Assembly (NCBI RefSeq): GCF_031143425.1
Contig: NC_090438.1
Span: 775,755,138-775,819,137, forward strand
Reading direction: 5' to 3'
DNA length: 64,000 nt
DNA from: Pleurodeles waltl
Taxonomy: Eukaryota; Chordata; Amphibia; Caudata; Salamandridae
The position numbers and the translations under genes were made by a program. Positions 39,760 to 52,451 of this stretch are shown one piece after another (position 1 is the stretch's first letter; every line of letters starts with the position of its first letter). Under the pieces are notes generated by a model, which had not been told where the DNA came from, ran no database searches, and saw nothing but the letters and a program-made list of their open reading frames with translations.

Positions 39760-42180
39760 CATTCATATACATATACATATTTAATTGTAAGTATACATTT
39801 GTTAAACAGGTTTAAAGAGCATGTGTGTAATTTATTGTTATGACATGGTAATGATACTTATTTCTTAAAGAACTATACATATCTAGAATATACACATAAT
39901 CATATGAAAAATATGTATCAACACAGGCATATGCAGGCCATTGCTGTTTGAATATGGTGGTTATGAAGGAAAGAGCCAACTCTTGAGTAGTCTTCTGAAG
40001 ACAAGATAGTTATCCGTGGATCTTATATTTGGGGGTAATGAATTCAATAGTTTGGCTGCTTTAACAGAGAAGGATGTACCACCTATTGTCTTCTTCTATG
40101 GTGGTGTTCCAAGGCGGGGTGCCAACCTTGAGCGGAGGTTTCTTTGTTGAATGTATTTGGTTATTTTGTTTCTGATTAAAAGCGGTCCTGTTCCATGTAT
40201 AGCTTTGTCCGTGATACAAAGCAGCTTGAAGGAGGATCTTCTGGCAATGGGTCACCAGTGTAGTGCTCTCAAGGCAGGGGAGATGTGGACTTGTGGCTTT
40301 ACATGTAATAGTAGCCTGGCAGCGGAGTTCTGAATACGTTGTTTTTTCATAATAGATAGAGATGATCCATGGTAGAGGCTATTGGCATAATCCAGTTTGG
40401 ATAGTACAAGAGAGATAGTAGCCTGCACCTTGTGTGGAAATCCAAGGTAGGGGAAGATGCGTTGCAGAGGCTTCAAGGTCATGAAGCTTGATTGTGCTAA
40501 TTTGTCCACTTGGGCATTCACTGTTAACTTGGAGTCCATGGTAATTCCATTGTTTTTAACTTCCTTGGATACTTGAGGAGGTGGTCTGAGATTGTCAGGC
40601 CAGGCACACAGTGGGTGATAATTTTTCCAGTCACCACATATGAGTATTTCCACTTTAGAGGCATTTAGTTTGAGATGGCTCCAAGTCATCCACTGATCAA
40701 TGGCTCTGAGGCAACAGAAGATTTGTGAGTTTTCAATGTCTTTGGGGCATTCCAATTTAAGTAGCATTTGTGTGTCATCTGCATAGTTGTAGCATGTGAG
40801 TTGGAAATCATTGATCAGTTCTGGTAATGATATAATGTAGATGTTGAAAAGCAAAGGTGAGATGATTGATCCTTGGGGGACCCGTGCTTTTGGACGAGAA
40901 GGGGGGGTAGATAATATTAGTTCTGTTTTGAAGGTGGGATGTAATCCACTCAAGAGTAGTCCCTTCAATGCCAGCTTTGAATTAGGGGGTCATTGTCAAC
41001 CATATCAAAGGCAGCCGGGAGGTCCAAGAGAAGTAGTGCAGCAACTTCATTGCGGTCAACTGTGTTTTTAGGATCATCCCAGATTGCTATGAGTGCTGAT
41101 TCAGTGCCTCTTCCTGGGTGGAATCCAGTGTTCAATTAATTGTGACATCTGGGCGAATGCTGCTCTTTCTATCAGTTTGCCCAGGAAAGCTCCATTTATG
41201 ATTGGTCTTTAGTTGTTGGGGTCCTGCGGGTCTCGGTTTGTTTTCTTTAATAACAGATGTCTGTATGCCTTTTTCAGGTCTTCTGGAAAAGTTCTTGCAG
41301 TTAAAGAGTTGTTGATGATTCTTCTTACAGATGTGGCAGCAGAAGTAGACAAAAGAATGTTCTTGAAGATGTGTGGTGGACAAGGATCAGAAGGGCAACA
41401 GGAAGGCCTGTTTGCTTCGACCAAATCTATAAATTCACATTGTGATATTTGTTTGAAGGACTGTAGCGGCTGGAGTGGTTTACCCTTAGAGGGGATTTAA
41501 GGAAAGGCTTTGGTGCTGATGGTTTTCTTGTGTTTTAAATAGAGTCCAATGTGTCTGCCTTGGTTGTGTCATGAGTTGCCAGTTTCTTTGTGAAATCTTG
41601 AGTAGTGGGATGGCTTCCTTCCATGCATTTAGGTTTTCGAAATTCAGTGAGAATTTTATAAAATTCCTTGGTTGCAGATTTAGCATTTTTAATTCTGTCT
41701 GAGTAGTACCTTTTTTACCTTTTTTGATTGATGATTTGTATATTCTGTTACGTTTGTGTAGCTGCAGTTTGTCTTGAATGTTGTTTATTTTGAGCCAAGT
41801 CTGCTGCAACCTTCTGATTTGTTGTTTTATCTTTTTAAGTTCTGTGTTTCTCCAAAGGTGTTGGTTTTCTTTTGTCCTGTTTAGTTTTTCTGGGTGGTAT
41901 TAGGATATCAAAAGCTTCCTGTAGCCGCCCGTAAAGTTTTGGAACATAATTAATTGTATCTAGATCTGTGTTGGCTGTTAGTTGTGTTTCTAAGTCACCA
42001 AAACTGTGTTTTCTCCATGGTTGATAGGTGCATGTATGTAAGTAGTTGTGGGGTGTGTTGATTTGTGGTGTTTTATGTCGGAAAGTTATCAAATGATGGT
42101 CTGACCATGTGATTGGCAGGATGCTATGAACTGTAACTAGTTCAGGTTTAGCACAAATTACATCTAGCATGTGTCCAGCA
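39760..42180 (-). mobile_element. CR1/L2-like LINE, 5'-truncated
   Basis: A minus-strand element with ORF2 from the end of its endonuclease to its RT C terminus. The 5' side stops where a 49-bp minisatellite begins near 42190, and the 3' side ends near the TA microsatellite. Several frameshifts are present. Confidence 0.75.
40252..42170 (-). pseudogene. CR1/L2-like LINE ORF2 remnant
   Basis: 42170-41835 has the last endonuclease motif (WSDHHLITF) and the linker. 41809-41130 is decayed linker and RT fingers. 40968-40252 has VPQGSIISPLLFNIY, the catalytic YADD (NYADDTQMLL), LNASKVEILICG and the thumb ending AARLLLHVKPQ. The VPQGS and YADDTQ spellings are typical of CR1/L2-group RTs. Frame breaks near 41000 and 41480. 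The start is missing. Confidence 0.8.
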
Positions 42181-42189
42181 ATGTGTGTG

Positions 42190-44160
42190 GGATTGTGTAC
42201 GAATCATGGTAGAGGAAGGAGCGAGTGTGAATGTTCCCTCTGATGTGTTGATTTCTACTGGAGGAAGAAGTGAGTATGAATGTTCTTTCTGGTGTGTTGA
42301 ATCCTGGTGGTGAAAGGAGTGAGTGTAAATGTTCCCTCAGTTGTGTTGAATCCTGGTGAAGGAAGGAGCGAGAGTGAGTGTGAATTTCCCCACAGGTGTT
42401 TTGATTCCTGGTGGAGGAAGGAGGGAGTGTGAACGTTCCCTCAGTTTTGTTAAGTCCTATCGGAGGATGGAGTGAATCCATGAATGTTCCCTCAGGTATG
42501 TTGAATCCTGGTGAAGGAAAGAGTGAGTGTGAATGTTCGCCCAGGTGTGTTGAATCCTCGTGAAGTAAGGAGTGAGTGTGGGTGAGTGTGAATGTTCTCT
42601 CTGGTGTGTTGAATCCTGGTGGAGGAAGTAGTGAGTGTGAATGTTCCCTCAGGAGTGTTGATTCTTGGTGGAGGAAGACGTGAGTGTGAATGTTCCTTCA
42701 GTTTGGTTAAGTCCTATTGGAGGAAGGAGTGAATCCATGAATGTTCCCTCAGGTGTATTGAATCCTGGTAGAGGAAGGAGTGAGTGTGAATGTTCCCTCA
42801 GGTGTGTTGATTCCTGATGGGGCAAGACGTGAGTGTGAATGTTCCCTCAGTTTTGTTAAGTCCTATTGGAGGAAGGAGTGAATCCATGAATGTTCCCTCA
42901 GGTGTGTTGAACCCTGGTAGAGGAAGGCGTGAGTGTGAATGTTCCCTCTGGTGTGTTGAATCCTGGAGAAGGAAGGAGTGAGAGTGAAAGTTCCCTCCGG
43001 TGTGTTGAGTCCTGGTGAAGGAAGAAGTGAGTGTGAATGTTCCCTCAGGTGTATTGAATCCTGGTGGACGAAGGAGTGAGTGTGAATATTCCGTCAGTTT
43101 TGTTAAGTCCTATTGGAGGAAGTAGTGAATCCATGAATGTTCCCTCTGGTGTTGTGAGTCCTGGTGAAGGAAGAAGTGTGTGTGAATGTTCCCTCAGGTG
43201 TATTGAATCCTGGTGGACGAAGGAGTGAGTGTGAATATTCTGTCAGTTTTGTTAAGTCCTATTGGAGGAAGTAGTGAATCCATGAATGTTCCCTCTGGTG
43301 TTGTGATTCCTGGTGAAGTAAGGAGCAAGTGTGAGTGAGTGTGAATGTTCCCTCAGGTGTGTTGAATCCTGGTAAAGGAGGGTGTGAGTGTGAATGTTCC
43401 CTCAGGTGTGTTGAATCCTGGTGAAGGAGGGAGTGAGCGTGATTTTTCCCTCAGGGATGTTGAATCCTGGTGAAGGAGGGAGTGAGTGTGAATGTTCCTA
43501 CCGGTGTGGTGATTCCTAGTGAATGGAGTGAGTGTGAATGTTTCCACTGGGGTGGTGATTCCTAGTGAAGGAGCGAGTGTGAATGTTCTCTCAGGTGTGT
43601 TGAGTCCAGGAGAAGGGAGTGAGTGTGAATGTTTCCTCTGGGGTGGTGATTTCTAGTGAAGGAGGGAAGGAGTGTGAATGTTCCCTCTGGTTTGTTGACT
43701 CCTAGTGAAGGAAGGAGTGTGAGTGAGTGTGAATGTTCCCTCTGGTGTAGTGATTCCCGGTGAAGGAGGGAGTGAGTGTGAATTTTACGTCAGGTATGCT
43801 GAATCCTGGTGGGGGAAAGAGTGAGTCTGAATGTTCTTTTAGGTGTGTTGACTGCTGGTGGGGGAAGGAGTGAGTGTGAATGTTCCCTCAGGTGTGTTGA
43901 CTTCTGGTAGTGGAAGGAGTGAGTGTGAATGTCCCCTCACGTATGTTATGTCCTATTGGAGAAAGGAGTGAGTGTGAATATTCCCTCAGGTGTGTTAAAT
44001 CCTGGTGGGGGAAGGAGTGAGTATGAATGTTCCCTCAGGTGTGGTGACTCTTGGTGAAGAAGGAAATGAGTGTGAATGTACCCTCAAGTGTGTTGACTCC
44101 TGCTGGGGAAGGACTGAGTGTGAATGTTCCCACAGGTATGTTGACTCCTAATGGGGAAGA
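42190..44160. repeat. 49-bp minisatellite, about 40 copies
   Basis: Variants of GTGTGTTGAATCCTGGTGAA, GGAAGGAGTGAGTGTGAATG and TTCCCTCAG fill nearly 2 kb. Units vary in length through indels, with occasional insertions such as AAGTCCTATTGGAGG. Some sub-blocks recur as longer units (about 43000-43300). No gene. Confidence 0.85.
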
Positions 44161-44719
44161 AGTGAGTACTCAGTGCTTGGACCTGTGAGTTAACATTTCT
44201 AAGTCTGCCTTTCAGGTAGGATGTGAGGTCTCTGGCACAACACAGGTTGTGATGTGGTGAAAGAGCAGGTGAGGGTCTGGCCAGACTTGAGGGGTGAACT
44301 GGAGAGTGACTGCTCAAGTCCCCAGAGCTCCTGCTCCAAGTGTTGGCAGTTTTCACATTTAAACGTAAGAAGAGGCTTTGGTTAGTTGCTGTCAGTGGTG
44401 ACTTCACCTGGGGGTGGTAAATGAGTCACTCCTGTTCGAGGCACAATTACATGCAGATTTAAGTCCCCTGCACGCGGAATGGAGTGTAAATCAAATCCAC
44501 CCCACCCCCTGCGTCCACAGCTCTCAGGGTATAGCACCATAAAGCCGTCGGTACCATGTGGTCAAGCATTTGCATAGTTCCTCTGCCCATCAGAGATGGG
44601 GGGCTGGGGACAGGCATGAAATGGGGTGAAGTGCTCTCAGTGTGAGGGTGCAATGGGTGAATGGATAACTTTTGTTTAGTGAAGCCTCACCCCGTGAACA
44701 GAGAACTGAGTATGTTTAA
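44161..44719. other. Unique sequence between two minisatellites, no gene seen
   Basis: About 560 bp without recognisable coding motifs or known repeats. 44210-44350 and 44460-44640 are of ordinary composition; a short minus-strand open frame at 44459-44653 has no family features. Confidence 0.5.
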
Positions 44720-45590
44720 TGGCTCAGGAGCTGCTGGTGGTGCTGAGGGCCTGGGGAACCTGGGGTGCTGGGGGACTGGGGTACTGGGGTGGTGAGGGCC
44801 TGGGAGACCTGGGGTACTGGGGCACAGGCTTGCAGAAAGCATAGGGTGCTTGGGCCTGGGGTGCTGGGGGCATAGGTTGCTGGGGCCTGGGGGTGCTTGG
44901 GACCTGCGGTACTTGGGGCATGGGGGGTGGTGTGCTTGGGATACAGGGTTCTGGGGCCCTGTGATGCTAGGGCCCTGGAGTGCTGGGGGCCGGAGAGTGG
45001 TGCTCGTCTGGGGGCCTGCAGTACTGGGGCATAGGTTGCGGAGAGCATAGGGTGCTCGGGCCTGGGGTACTGGGGCATATGGTTGCAGAGAGCATAGGGA
45101 GCTGGGGCCAGGGGTACATGGGGCCTCGGGTTCTGGGGGCATAGGATGCTGGGGGCATATGGTGTTGGGGCATGTGGTTGCAGAGGGCATAGGGTGCTGG
45201 GAGCATGGTGTGCTGGGGGCATGGTGTGCCGAGGTGCTGGGGCCCCTATGATGCTAGGGTCCTGGTGTGCTGGGGAATGGTGTTGGTGTTGGTGTTGGTG
45301 TGGGGGCCTGAGGTTACTGGCTGACTGGGGTGCTGGGGCCTGGGGTGCTTGGGGCATAGGGTTCTGGGGCCCTGTGATGCTAGGGCCCTGGAGTGCTGGG
45401 GGCCGGGTAGTGGTGTTGGTGTGGGGGCCTGTGGTACTGGGGCATAGGTTGCGGAGAGCGTAGGGTGCTGAGGCCTTGGGTGCTCGGGCCTGGGATACTG
45501 GGGCATAGGGTTGCAGAGAGCATATGGTGCTCGGGCCTGGGGTGCATGGGGCCTGGGGTGCTGGGGACATATGATGCTGGGGCATAATGG
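44720..45590. repeat. G-rich minisatellite
   Basis: Irregular units of about 15-30 bp built from GGGGTGCTGGGGCCTGG and GGGGCATAGG. Many runs of four or five G are spaced closely enough for G-quadruplex formation on the plus strand. It cuts off element C's RT at about 45590. Confidence 0.8.
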
Positions 45591-45593
45591 TAG

Positions 45594-46310
45594 AGAATGT
45601 TTTTTGGGGTTTAGCGTCTTCTGATAGTTTTATCTGCCAATACCCTGCAATCAAATCAAAAGTGATGAGATACTTGGCAGATGCCAGTGTATCAATAAGC
45701 TCATCTGCCCTGAGTATAGGGTGAGCATCAGTCTTTGTGACTGTATTGAGCCCTCTGTAATCTACACAGAACCTTATCTCCCTTTTTCCATTTTGAGAAT
45801 GAGGTTTGGGCACAAGCATCACTGGGCTGGCCCAGGGGCCATCAGAGTGCTCAATCACTCCTAGGTCAAGCATTTTCTGAACCTCTGATTTAATGCAGTA
45901 TCTGACATGGTCAGGCTGTCTATACATCTTACTTTTGACAGGTAAACTGTCTCCAGTATCCAGAATAGTTCTGAAAATTTACATTAGAGGTTCCTGCTAT
46001 CCTCTTTCTGCTCTTCAGAAAGACAGTCTGCAGGAATAACTCCTTCCACTGAGCCATCAGCTGCAGCGTTGGAGATGAGATCAGGGAGAGGGTCACTCTC
46101 ATCTTCCTGTCCCTCATCAATGGACATGAGCAGGGTTAAGTCAGCCCTGTCACAGTAGGGCTTCAGGTGGTTCGCATGAAGTACTCTAAGAGGACTTCTA
46201 GGAGTGCCTAGGTCTACTAATAAGTGTCCTAACCCTTCTTTTCCACTATTATGTGTGGTTGACTCTATTTGTCCTGGAGTGCCCTGGCCGCCACTGGCTC
46301 CAGTACCCAC
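45594..46310 (-). pseudogene. Element C integrase C-terminal tail, linker and RT start
   Basis: 46310-45984 holds LLVDLGTPRSPLRVLHANHLKPY, the integrase tail, and an acidic linker. The RT begins at 45927: SEVQKMLDLGVIEHSDGPWASPVMLVPKP, RFCVDYRGLNTVT and FDLIAGYWQIKLSEDAKP. It stops at FSTI where the minisatellite starts. The palm motifs are absent. The SEVQKMLDLG segment, lost in A, is present here. Confidence 0.85.
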
Positions 46311-47160
46311 ACTTTCTGTCCTGGTTGGTACACAGTTAGGACAGCCTTATGGTCATGCCATTGTGTCTGGCTTCCATGAAGGTTTTTAGTGGCCTTTTTC
46401 ATGTACTCAGCTATTCTTGATCTTAAGCCAAGCACATAGTTCAATATATCTTGTTTAGGGGGCTTCAAGTGTTGCTCCCACCCCTCTTTCACAAGAGCTG
46501 ATGGACCCCTAACAGGGTGACCAAAAATGAGTTCAAATGGGCTACAGCCCACTCCCTGCTGGGGTACCTCTGTGTAGGCAAAAGGGGGGCATGGTAACAG
46601 GACATCCCATCTCCTTCTGAGCTTTTCAGAGAGTCCCATAATCAGACCTTTGAGAGTTTTATTAAACCTCTCAACCAACCCATTTGTTTTGGGATATAAA
46701 GTGTGGTGAACTTGTAGGTTACACCACACTCTTTCCACATTGCTTTTAGGTATGCAGACATAAAGTTACTACCTATGTGTGACACCATCCCTTTTGAAAA
46801 CCCACCCTGGAAAAGATTTCCAGGAGGGATTTTGCCAATGCAGAAGCTGTAGTGCTCCACAGAGGTATTGCTTCTGGGTATCTAGTGGCATGGTCCACCA
46901 CCATTAAAATGAACCTATTGCAAGAGGCAGTAGGAAGGTCAAGGGGGCCAACAATGTCAATCCCTACTCTTTCAAAGGGCACCCCAACCAATGGCAGTGG
47001 GATCAAGGGGGCCTTTGGGTGCCACCAGTCTTACCACTGGCTTGGCAAGTGATACAGGAGCGACAAAACTAATTTGTGTCTTCTGACATGTGAGGCCAGT
47101 GAAAGTAAGGGATCAGTCTGTCCCAGGTCTTGCTTCGTCCCAGATGTCCAGCAAGGGGAA
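46260..47160 (-). pseudogene. Element C integrase
   Basis: Zinc-site remnant FCRSCITCQ (about 47060). The core has GIDIVGPL (first Asp intact). The second acidic site reads SHIGSNFMS in place of the SDRG motif seen in A, so that Asp is lost. KTNGLVERFNKT keeps the Glu. The C-terminal part QYPGQKVWVLEP-like runs to 46265. Several frameshifts. Upstream of RT, as in A. Confidence 0.85.
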
Positions 47161-47639
47161 TGTCATAGGTCAACAGAAATTCTCTATACTGCAAGGGAAT
47201 GGCCAGTCTCCTGGTGGCACCAGGTTATGGGTCCCTTGCATCAGTGTATAAGAGATTGTTTTCCCAATACACCCTATGGGTATCACAGACATCCCCTGCC
47301 TCTTGTTTGACAGCTTGCCGTCTTAAACACTCAAGTGTGGGACAGGTCTGCTGAGCCACACTTAACACCTCCATGGCAGGCCCACTTGCACCCAAGAGTT
47401 CAGCTGTGTCAGCCTGAAGCTCCTCTGGTGTAGGTTCTGCACAGGAAATAGACTCCTCCTCCTCAAAAGGGGACTGAATCTTCAGTGGAGGGAGGGATAG
47501 TGGATTATTTTTTACCCTTTCTACCCCTACTTTTGGGAAGCTCTTGCTCTATTGTTCCAGGATTTAAGTTTACCTGTCTTCTTTGCTTTTTGGCCTGAGC
47601 CCTTGTCAAAGCACAGATATGCCCAGGAATGCCCATCAT

Positions 47640-47900
47640 CGCTGTGTGAGCCTGCAACTACACCTCAGCCCAAGCTGAAGTCTCCAAGTCATTGCCTAGT
47701 AGACACTCTACAGGTAGGTCTGTGGATACCACAACTTTCTTTGGACCAGTAACCCCCTTCCAGTTGAGATCAACAACAGCCATTGGTTGGCTAACAGTGT
47801 TGTTATGGGCGTCAATCACTTGGTACTGATGACCAAGTAGGTGTTGCTCAGGGGCCACCAATTTTTGGCACCTGTGTCCCTGTAGGTTTCAATCTGAACG
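47640..47900 (-). pseudogene. Element C aspartic protease
   Basis: TYRDTGA spans 47867-47884; DTGA itself is at 47867-47878. The frame shifts just after it. 47861-47658 carries VAPEQHLLGHQYQVIDAHNNT through VECLLGNDLETSAWAEV, matching A's protease closely. 47161-47640, between protease and integrase, holds the same linker as A with stops. Confidence 0.8.
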
Positions 47901-48159
47901 CCATTTATTAGGGGTTGTTGCATGTACTTATCAATATTAGGGGACAAGCAACAAGGGTGGCAAGGTCAATGCCACCATCAGAGACTAAAACAGCCTCAGT
48001 GATTTCCCTAACTAAACCAACCCCAACTACATTACCCAGAGTGAGCCCTGCTACTCACTTGGACTGGCTATTTGTAGTGTTATTTTTCCTACCACCACTG
48101 CTATTACTAGGGGCACTAGTGGAAGCAGTGGGGTTTGTGGTGGTGGGAGCTTTGGTGTT

Positions 48160-49230
48160 TTTCTTTGGACAAGTACTGTCACTTGCCCAGTGGCCTTTGT
48201 TCTTACACATATTACACCAAGGCTTTTATTAGAAGAGGATTTAGACCCACACCAGAGGATTTTTGTGGGCCTGATAAAGACTCCTTGTTTTTATCTTTGT
48301 CCCCACCTTTGTCATCAGACTTACCATCCTTCTTCTTGTCCTTCTCACCCCCTGTATGAGCTTTCCTGCGGGCACTGCTTCTGACCAATTTGTCTGCCTT
48401 CTTTCCCAATTCTTGGGGAGAGGTCAGATCTGAGTCTACCAAGTATTGGTGCAACAAATCAGAAACCCAGTTATTCAAAATATCCTCTCTAGGTATAAGA
48501 TTGTATAAGCCCTCATAGTCTGACACTTTGCTGCCATGTAACCAGCCTTCTTAAGCCTTAACAGAACAGTCCACAAAGGCTATCCAAACCTGTGAGGACT
48601 CTTTTCTGGTTTCTCTGAACTTAATTCTGAATTATTCTGTGGCTAAGCCTAATCCATCCAAGAGTGCAGTTTTAAGGATACTCTAGTTTTCGGAGTCTTC
48701 TCTGACAGTGAGATCCCTCCCCTTGTCAGAAAAGGACAACCACGGAATAGCAGCCCACTGCCTTTGAGGGACCCTCTGAACTTTGCAGGCCCACTCAAGT
48801 GCAGCAAACCACTTATATATATCATCCCCCACCTTGTATGGGGGAACAGTTTTATGCAAGTTTCTAGAGTCAATGGTGTCCTCCCTAACTCCATAAGGAA
48901 TAAGTTACTTACCTATAACTAGGGATAGCTGTTGCTGATGCAGCCTCAGTCTGGCCTCCTCCAGTCTCAGTTTCCTGAGTTCCCTATCTATGGAGTCATC
49001 ACCTAGAGTTGAACTATGGAATTCCTCAGAAACTGAGGTGATATGGGAATGGGCAGAGGTAGATCTTTCCCTAACTTTTGTAACCCTAGTGACCTGACCT
49101 CTAGGTGTGAAGGGAGCCCTACCTGAGTGACTACCCCTCCCACTGCCAGCTACACTAGTGGGTCTACTAGGTGAAAGATCTTTGGAAGAGCCCTCCTCTG
49201 AATCTGAAGGATGATCCCCTGACTCTAAGG
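48160..49230 (-). pseudogene. Element C gag
   Basis: Ser-rich N-terminal part (SSKDLSPSRPTSVAGSG-like, 49200-49080), charged helices (RKLRLEEARLRLHQQQLS, about 48930), a decayed capsid region (48880-48560), then YEGLYNLIPREDILNN and a Lys/Asp-rich linker (48526-48230). The zinc knuckle at 48216-48169 has CX2CX4HX6C spacing, as in A and D. Several frameshifts. It shows what the uninterrupted gag of A looked like around 7885. Confidence 0.8.
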
Positions 49231-49403
49231 GGCTAGAAGTGTAGTGTAAGAAAGAAACTAACCTACCTACCCTCTAATCTCTTGGAAAGGAAAGTAAGAG
49301 ACTAGAACCCTGTAACTAGGTATATGTGTATAGCGTTAGATATAGAGTATTCTTTCCTGTGGAAAGCACCGGTGACAGGATGATAAGGCAATTGCAAGTT
49401 CTA

Positions 49404-49423
49404 ATCCCACCTCTGCACCACCA
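49404..49423 (-). other. Primer-binding site of element C
   Basis: The minus strand reads TGGTGGTGCAGAGGTGGGAT, one base after the LTR end at 49425. It matches the sites of A and D in pattern. Confidence 0.65.
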
Positions 49424-49424
49424 A

Positions 49425-52400
49425 TGTAGGAGGCTGGCCTGGTTTGTAGTGGGTTCCTAAGGTACTTACACCTTATACCAAATCCAGTTGGCCCTTATTA
49501 GTGAAATGTAGACAGTGTCTAGAAGCCAGGCTCTCTAGGGGTAGTGTGGGTGAGCAGCCAAGGCCTAACTAGGAGACATGCAAAGCTCATGCAATACCAC
49601 TGTAGTCACACAGTACTCACACCCATGAAAGAAAATACTCAGTGTTACAAAAATAAAGGTGCTTTATTTTGGTGACACAAATGCTAAAAATACCATAGAG
49701 ACTATACTCCCTTAAGAGGTAAGTAATACACTAATTATATACACTAGTATGCATAAATAACCGTAAAAACAGTTAGAAAACTGTGCAAATAGAGAAAATC
49801 ACAATAGTTAGAACTGGGCCTAGGGGGAACACAAACCATATACTAAGAAAGTGGAATGTGAAAGTCGGTTTCCCACCTAGGCAAGTGTAGTGTATAGAGG
49901 GGTGCTGGGAGTATTAGAAAACACCAAAGGAAAGTAATAGAACCCACCCCAGAGCTCAGGAAAGCAGGAGTAAATCACTGTAACTTTCTTAGAACACACA
50001 AGAACACGAGAAAGAAGATTATGCAAGAACCAGAAGAGCTGCAAGACACCGATAATGGATTCCTAGACCTGAAGACCTGTGGAAGAAGGGGACCAAGTCC
50101 AAGAAGCACTGAAGAGTCCAGGGAGAACAGGAGCCCCTGCAAATCCTGATAGAGATGCAAATGAAGAACCACTGATGAGAAGACAAAGTCAGTATTGCAC
50201 CAAAGCAGACAAATGCGGGTTCCTGGTTGGTGCAGAAGATCTCCCACACCGGATGGATGGTTGCAGTCTGATTTGCGTTGCTGGATTCAGCCAACGAGCC
50301 TTGGCACACGCAAAGCTCATGTTTAGTGGAAAATGACACTGCCCGGGACTAGTAGGGACCTGGTGTACTCTACCCAGGAGGGAGAGTCAGAGGGGGATCT
50401 CAGCAACTCAGAGAGCCCTCATAAGACCAGGCAGCGTGCACAGGAGTCCCACAGCACAGAGACAAAGAAGGTGCAAAAGGAGGCCCAAGCAGCACTACAC
50501 AAAGGGATCCCACGCCGCCGGAGAACCACGGAGGAAGCTGTGTGTCACAGGAAGGAGTGCTGGGGGCCAGGAGCTACATGGTGCATGAAGAAGTTTGTGG
50601 ATGGATGCCAACAAGCCTAGGCAACTGCAAAACATGCGGAGCATGGGGCTACTGTCTTGCGTGGGGAGGCAAGCTCTTACCTCCACCAAACTTGGACAGT
50701 TGGACGTCAGGACCGTCAGGAACACTTCAGTCCACCACCCTTGATACTGGATCCAAGCACTTCATCAGGAGAGGGGACCCAAGCCACTGGTCGTCGCTGC
50801 AGAGGGATGCCTGCTGAAGCAGGAAAGTGACTTCTTCACTTCAAGGGAGATTCCTTCATTCTTCTGGTGCAAGCTGAAAACAGGCAGTCCTCCGAGGATG
50901 CACGACCTGGAAACAGTTGCAATTGCTGGCAGGAGCTGAATATACAATGTTGCAGAAGTCGTCTTTGTTTCTTTGTTGCAGTTTGTAGAGTTCCTGGAGG
51001 GTCCAGAAGCAGTTTCTTCGGTAAGAAGGTGAAGTAAAGCTGTAGTCTTGCAATCCGAATCTGAAGAACCACCCTAGAGAGAGACCCTAAATAGCCCTAA
51101 AAGGGGGATTGGTCAGCTAAACAGGTAAGCAGCTATCAGTGGAGGGCTCTAACATCACCTGCTGGCACTGGCCACTCAGATGCTCCCAGAGTGTCCTGCC
51201 AACTTGGAATCAAAGATGGCAATACCCAGAGACCCTCTGGAGGAGTTCTGAGCACCACACCTGGGGTGGTGATGGACAGGGGAGTGGTCACTTCCCTTTC
51301 CTTTTTCCAGTTTCGCACCAGAGCAGGAACTGGGGTCCTTCAACCGGTGTAGACTGGATTATGCAAGGAGGGCACCATCTGTGCCCTTCAAAGCATTTCC
51401 AAAGGCTCTGGGAGGCTACCCCTCCCAAGCATGTAACACTTATTTCCAAAGGGATAGGGTGTGACACCACTCTCCCAAATGAAATCCTTTATTCTGCCGT
51501 CCTGGACTTGAGCTGCTCAAGCAACAGGAGGGCAGAAACCTGTCTATGAGGTTGCAGCAGCTCGGGCTGCCTGGAATACCTCAGAGAGCTGGTTTGGCAG
51601 TACTGGGGGTCCATGGTGGAGCCCCAAGGGTGCATGGGATTGCCCCCCCCAAACCAGATTTGGACTGGGGGTCAGTTCCATGATCTAAGACACCTCACAT
51701 GGCCATATTCGGAGTTACTGTTGTGAAGCTACATATATGTATTGACATATAGGTAGTACACGCTTATAATGGTGTTACCGCACTCACGAAGTCTGGGGAA
51801 TAGGCCCTGGCCAATGTAGGGGCACATTTGCGAATGAAAGGGTGCTCTCACACACAGTAAATTTGCACCTAGCCATCAGTAAATGAAGGTTAGACATATA
51901 GATGACTTATAAGTTACCTGGTGCAGTGAAAAACTGGCTGTGAAGTAGTGTGTGCACTATTTCACTCAGGCTGCAGTACCAGTCCTGAAGAAAGGTTTTG
52001 TATGAGCTCTTTATGGGTGGCAAAAGAAATGCTGCAGAACATAAGGATCTCCTGGAACCCCAATGCCCTGGGTACCTAGATACCATATACTAGGGACTTA
52101 CAAGGTGGGGTCCAGTGTGCCAATCAGAATTGGAATATGGAGTCACTAAACTATAGTGACAAATTTGGTAAACAGAGAGAGCATAAGCACTGGAGTTCTG
52201 GTTAGCAGAACTCCAGTGACACAGTCAAGCATACTGAGAACACACATAGGCCACAAGCTATGAGCACTGGGGTCCTGGCTAGCAGGATCCCAGTCAAACA
52301 GTAAAAACACACTGACAAGTAGGCCTGAAACTTTGAGCAATGGGGTCCTGGCTAGCAGGATCCCAGTTAGACAGAAAAAACACACTGACAAACACTGACA

Positions 52401-52451
52401 AGCAGGCCAAAAATGGGGGTAAACATGCTAGAAAGAGGCTACTTTCTCACA
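49425..52451 (-). repeat. 5' LTR of element C (3,027 bp)
   Basis: On the minus strand it starts TGTGAGAAAGTAGCC at 52451 and ends CCTACA at 49425. It matches A's LTRs by eye, with a conserved TATTTAG-type TATA (about 51085) and AATAAA (49663-49668). 52260-52400 holds a local duplication of the GGGGTCCTGGCTAGCAGGA segment, giving three partial copies. Confidence 0.9.

Larger units (their letters stand above)
45591..52451 (-). mobile_element. LTR retrotransposon C, Gmr1-like order, 3'-truncated
   Basis: On the minus strand: LTR (52451-49425), primer-binding site, gag, protease, integrase (47160-46260) and RT start (45927-45600). The RT is truncated by the G-rich minisatellite, so RNase H and the 3' LTR are missing. 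Domain order and zinc knuckle match element A. It is a separate insertion, about as decayed as A. Confidence 0.88.

Noticed and set aside
44716..45927. 403-codon minus-strand frame joining RT to Pro-rich repeats
   Set aside because: The RT is genuine only to about 45600; the rest is the G-rich minisatellite read in a frame without stops. It is a truncation artefact, not a fusion protein.
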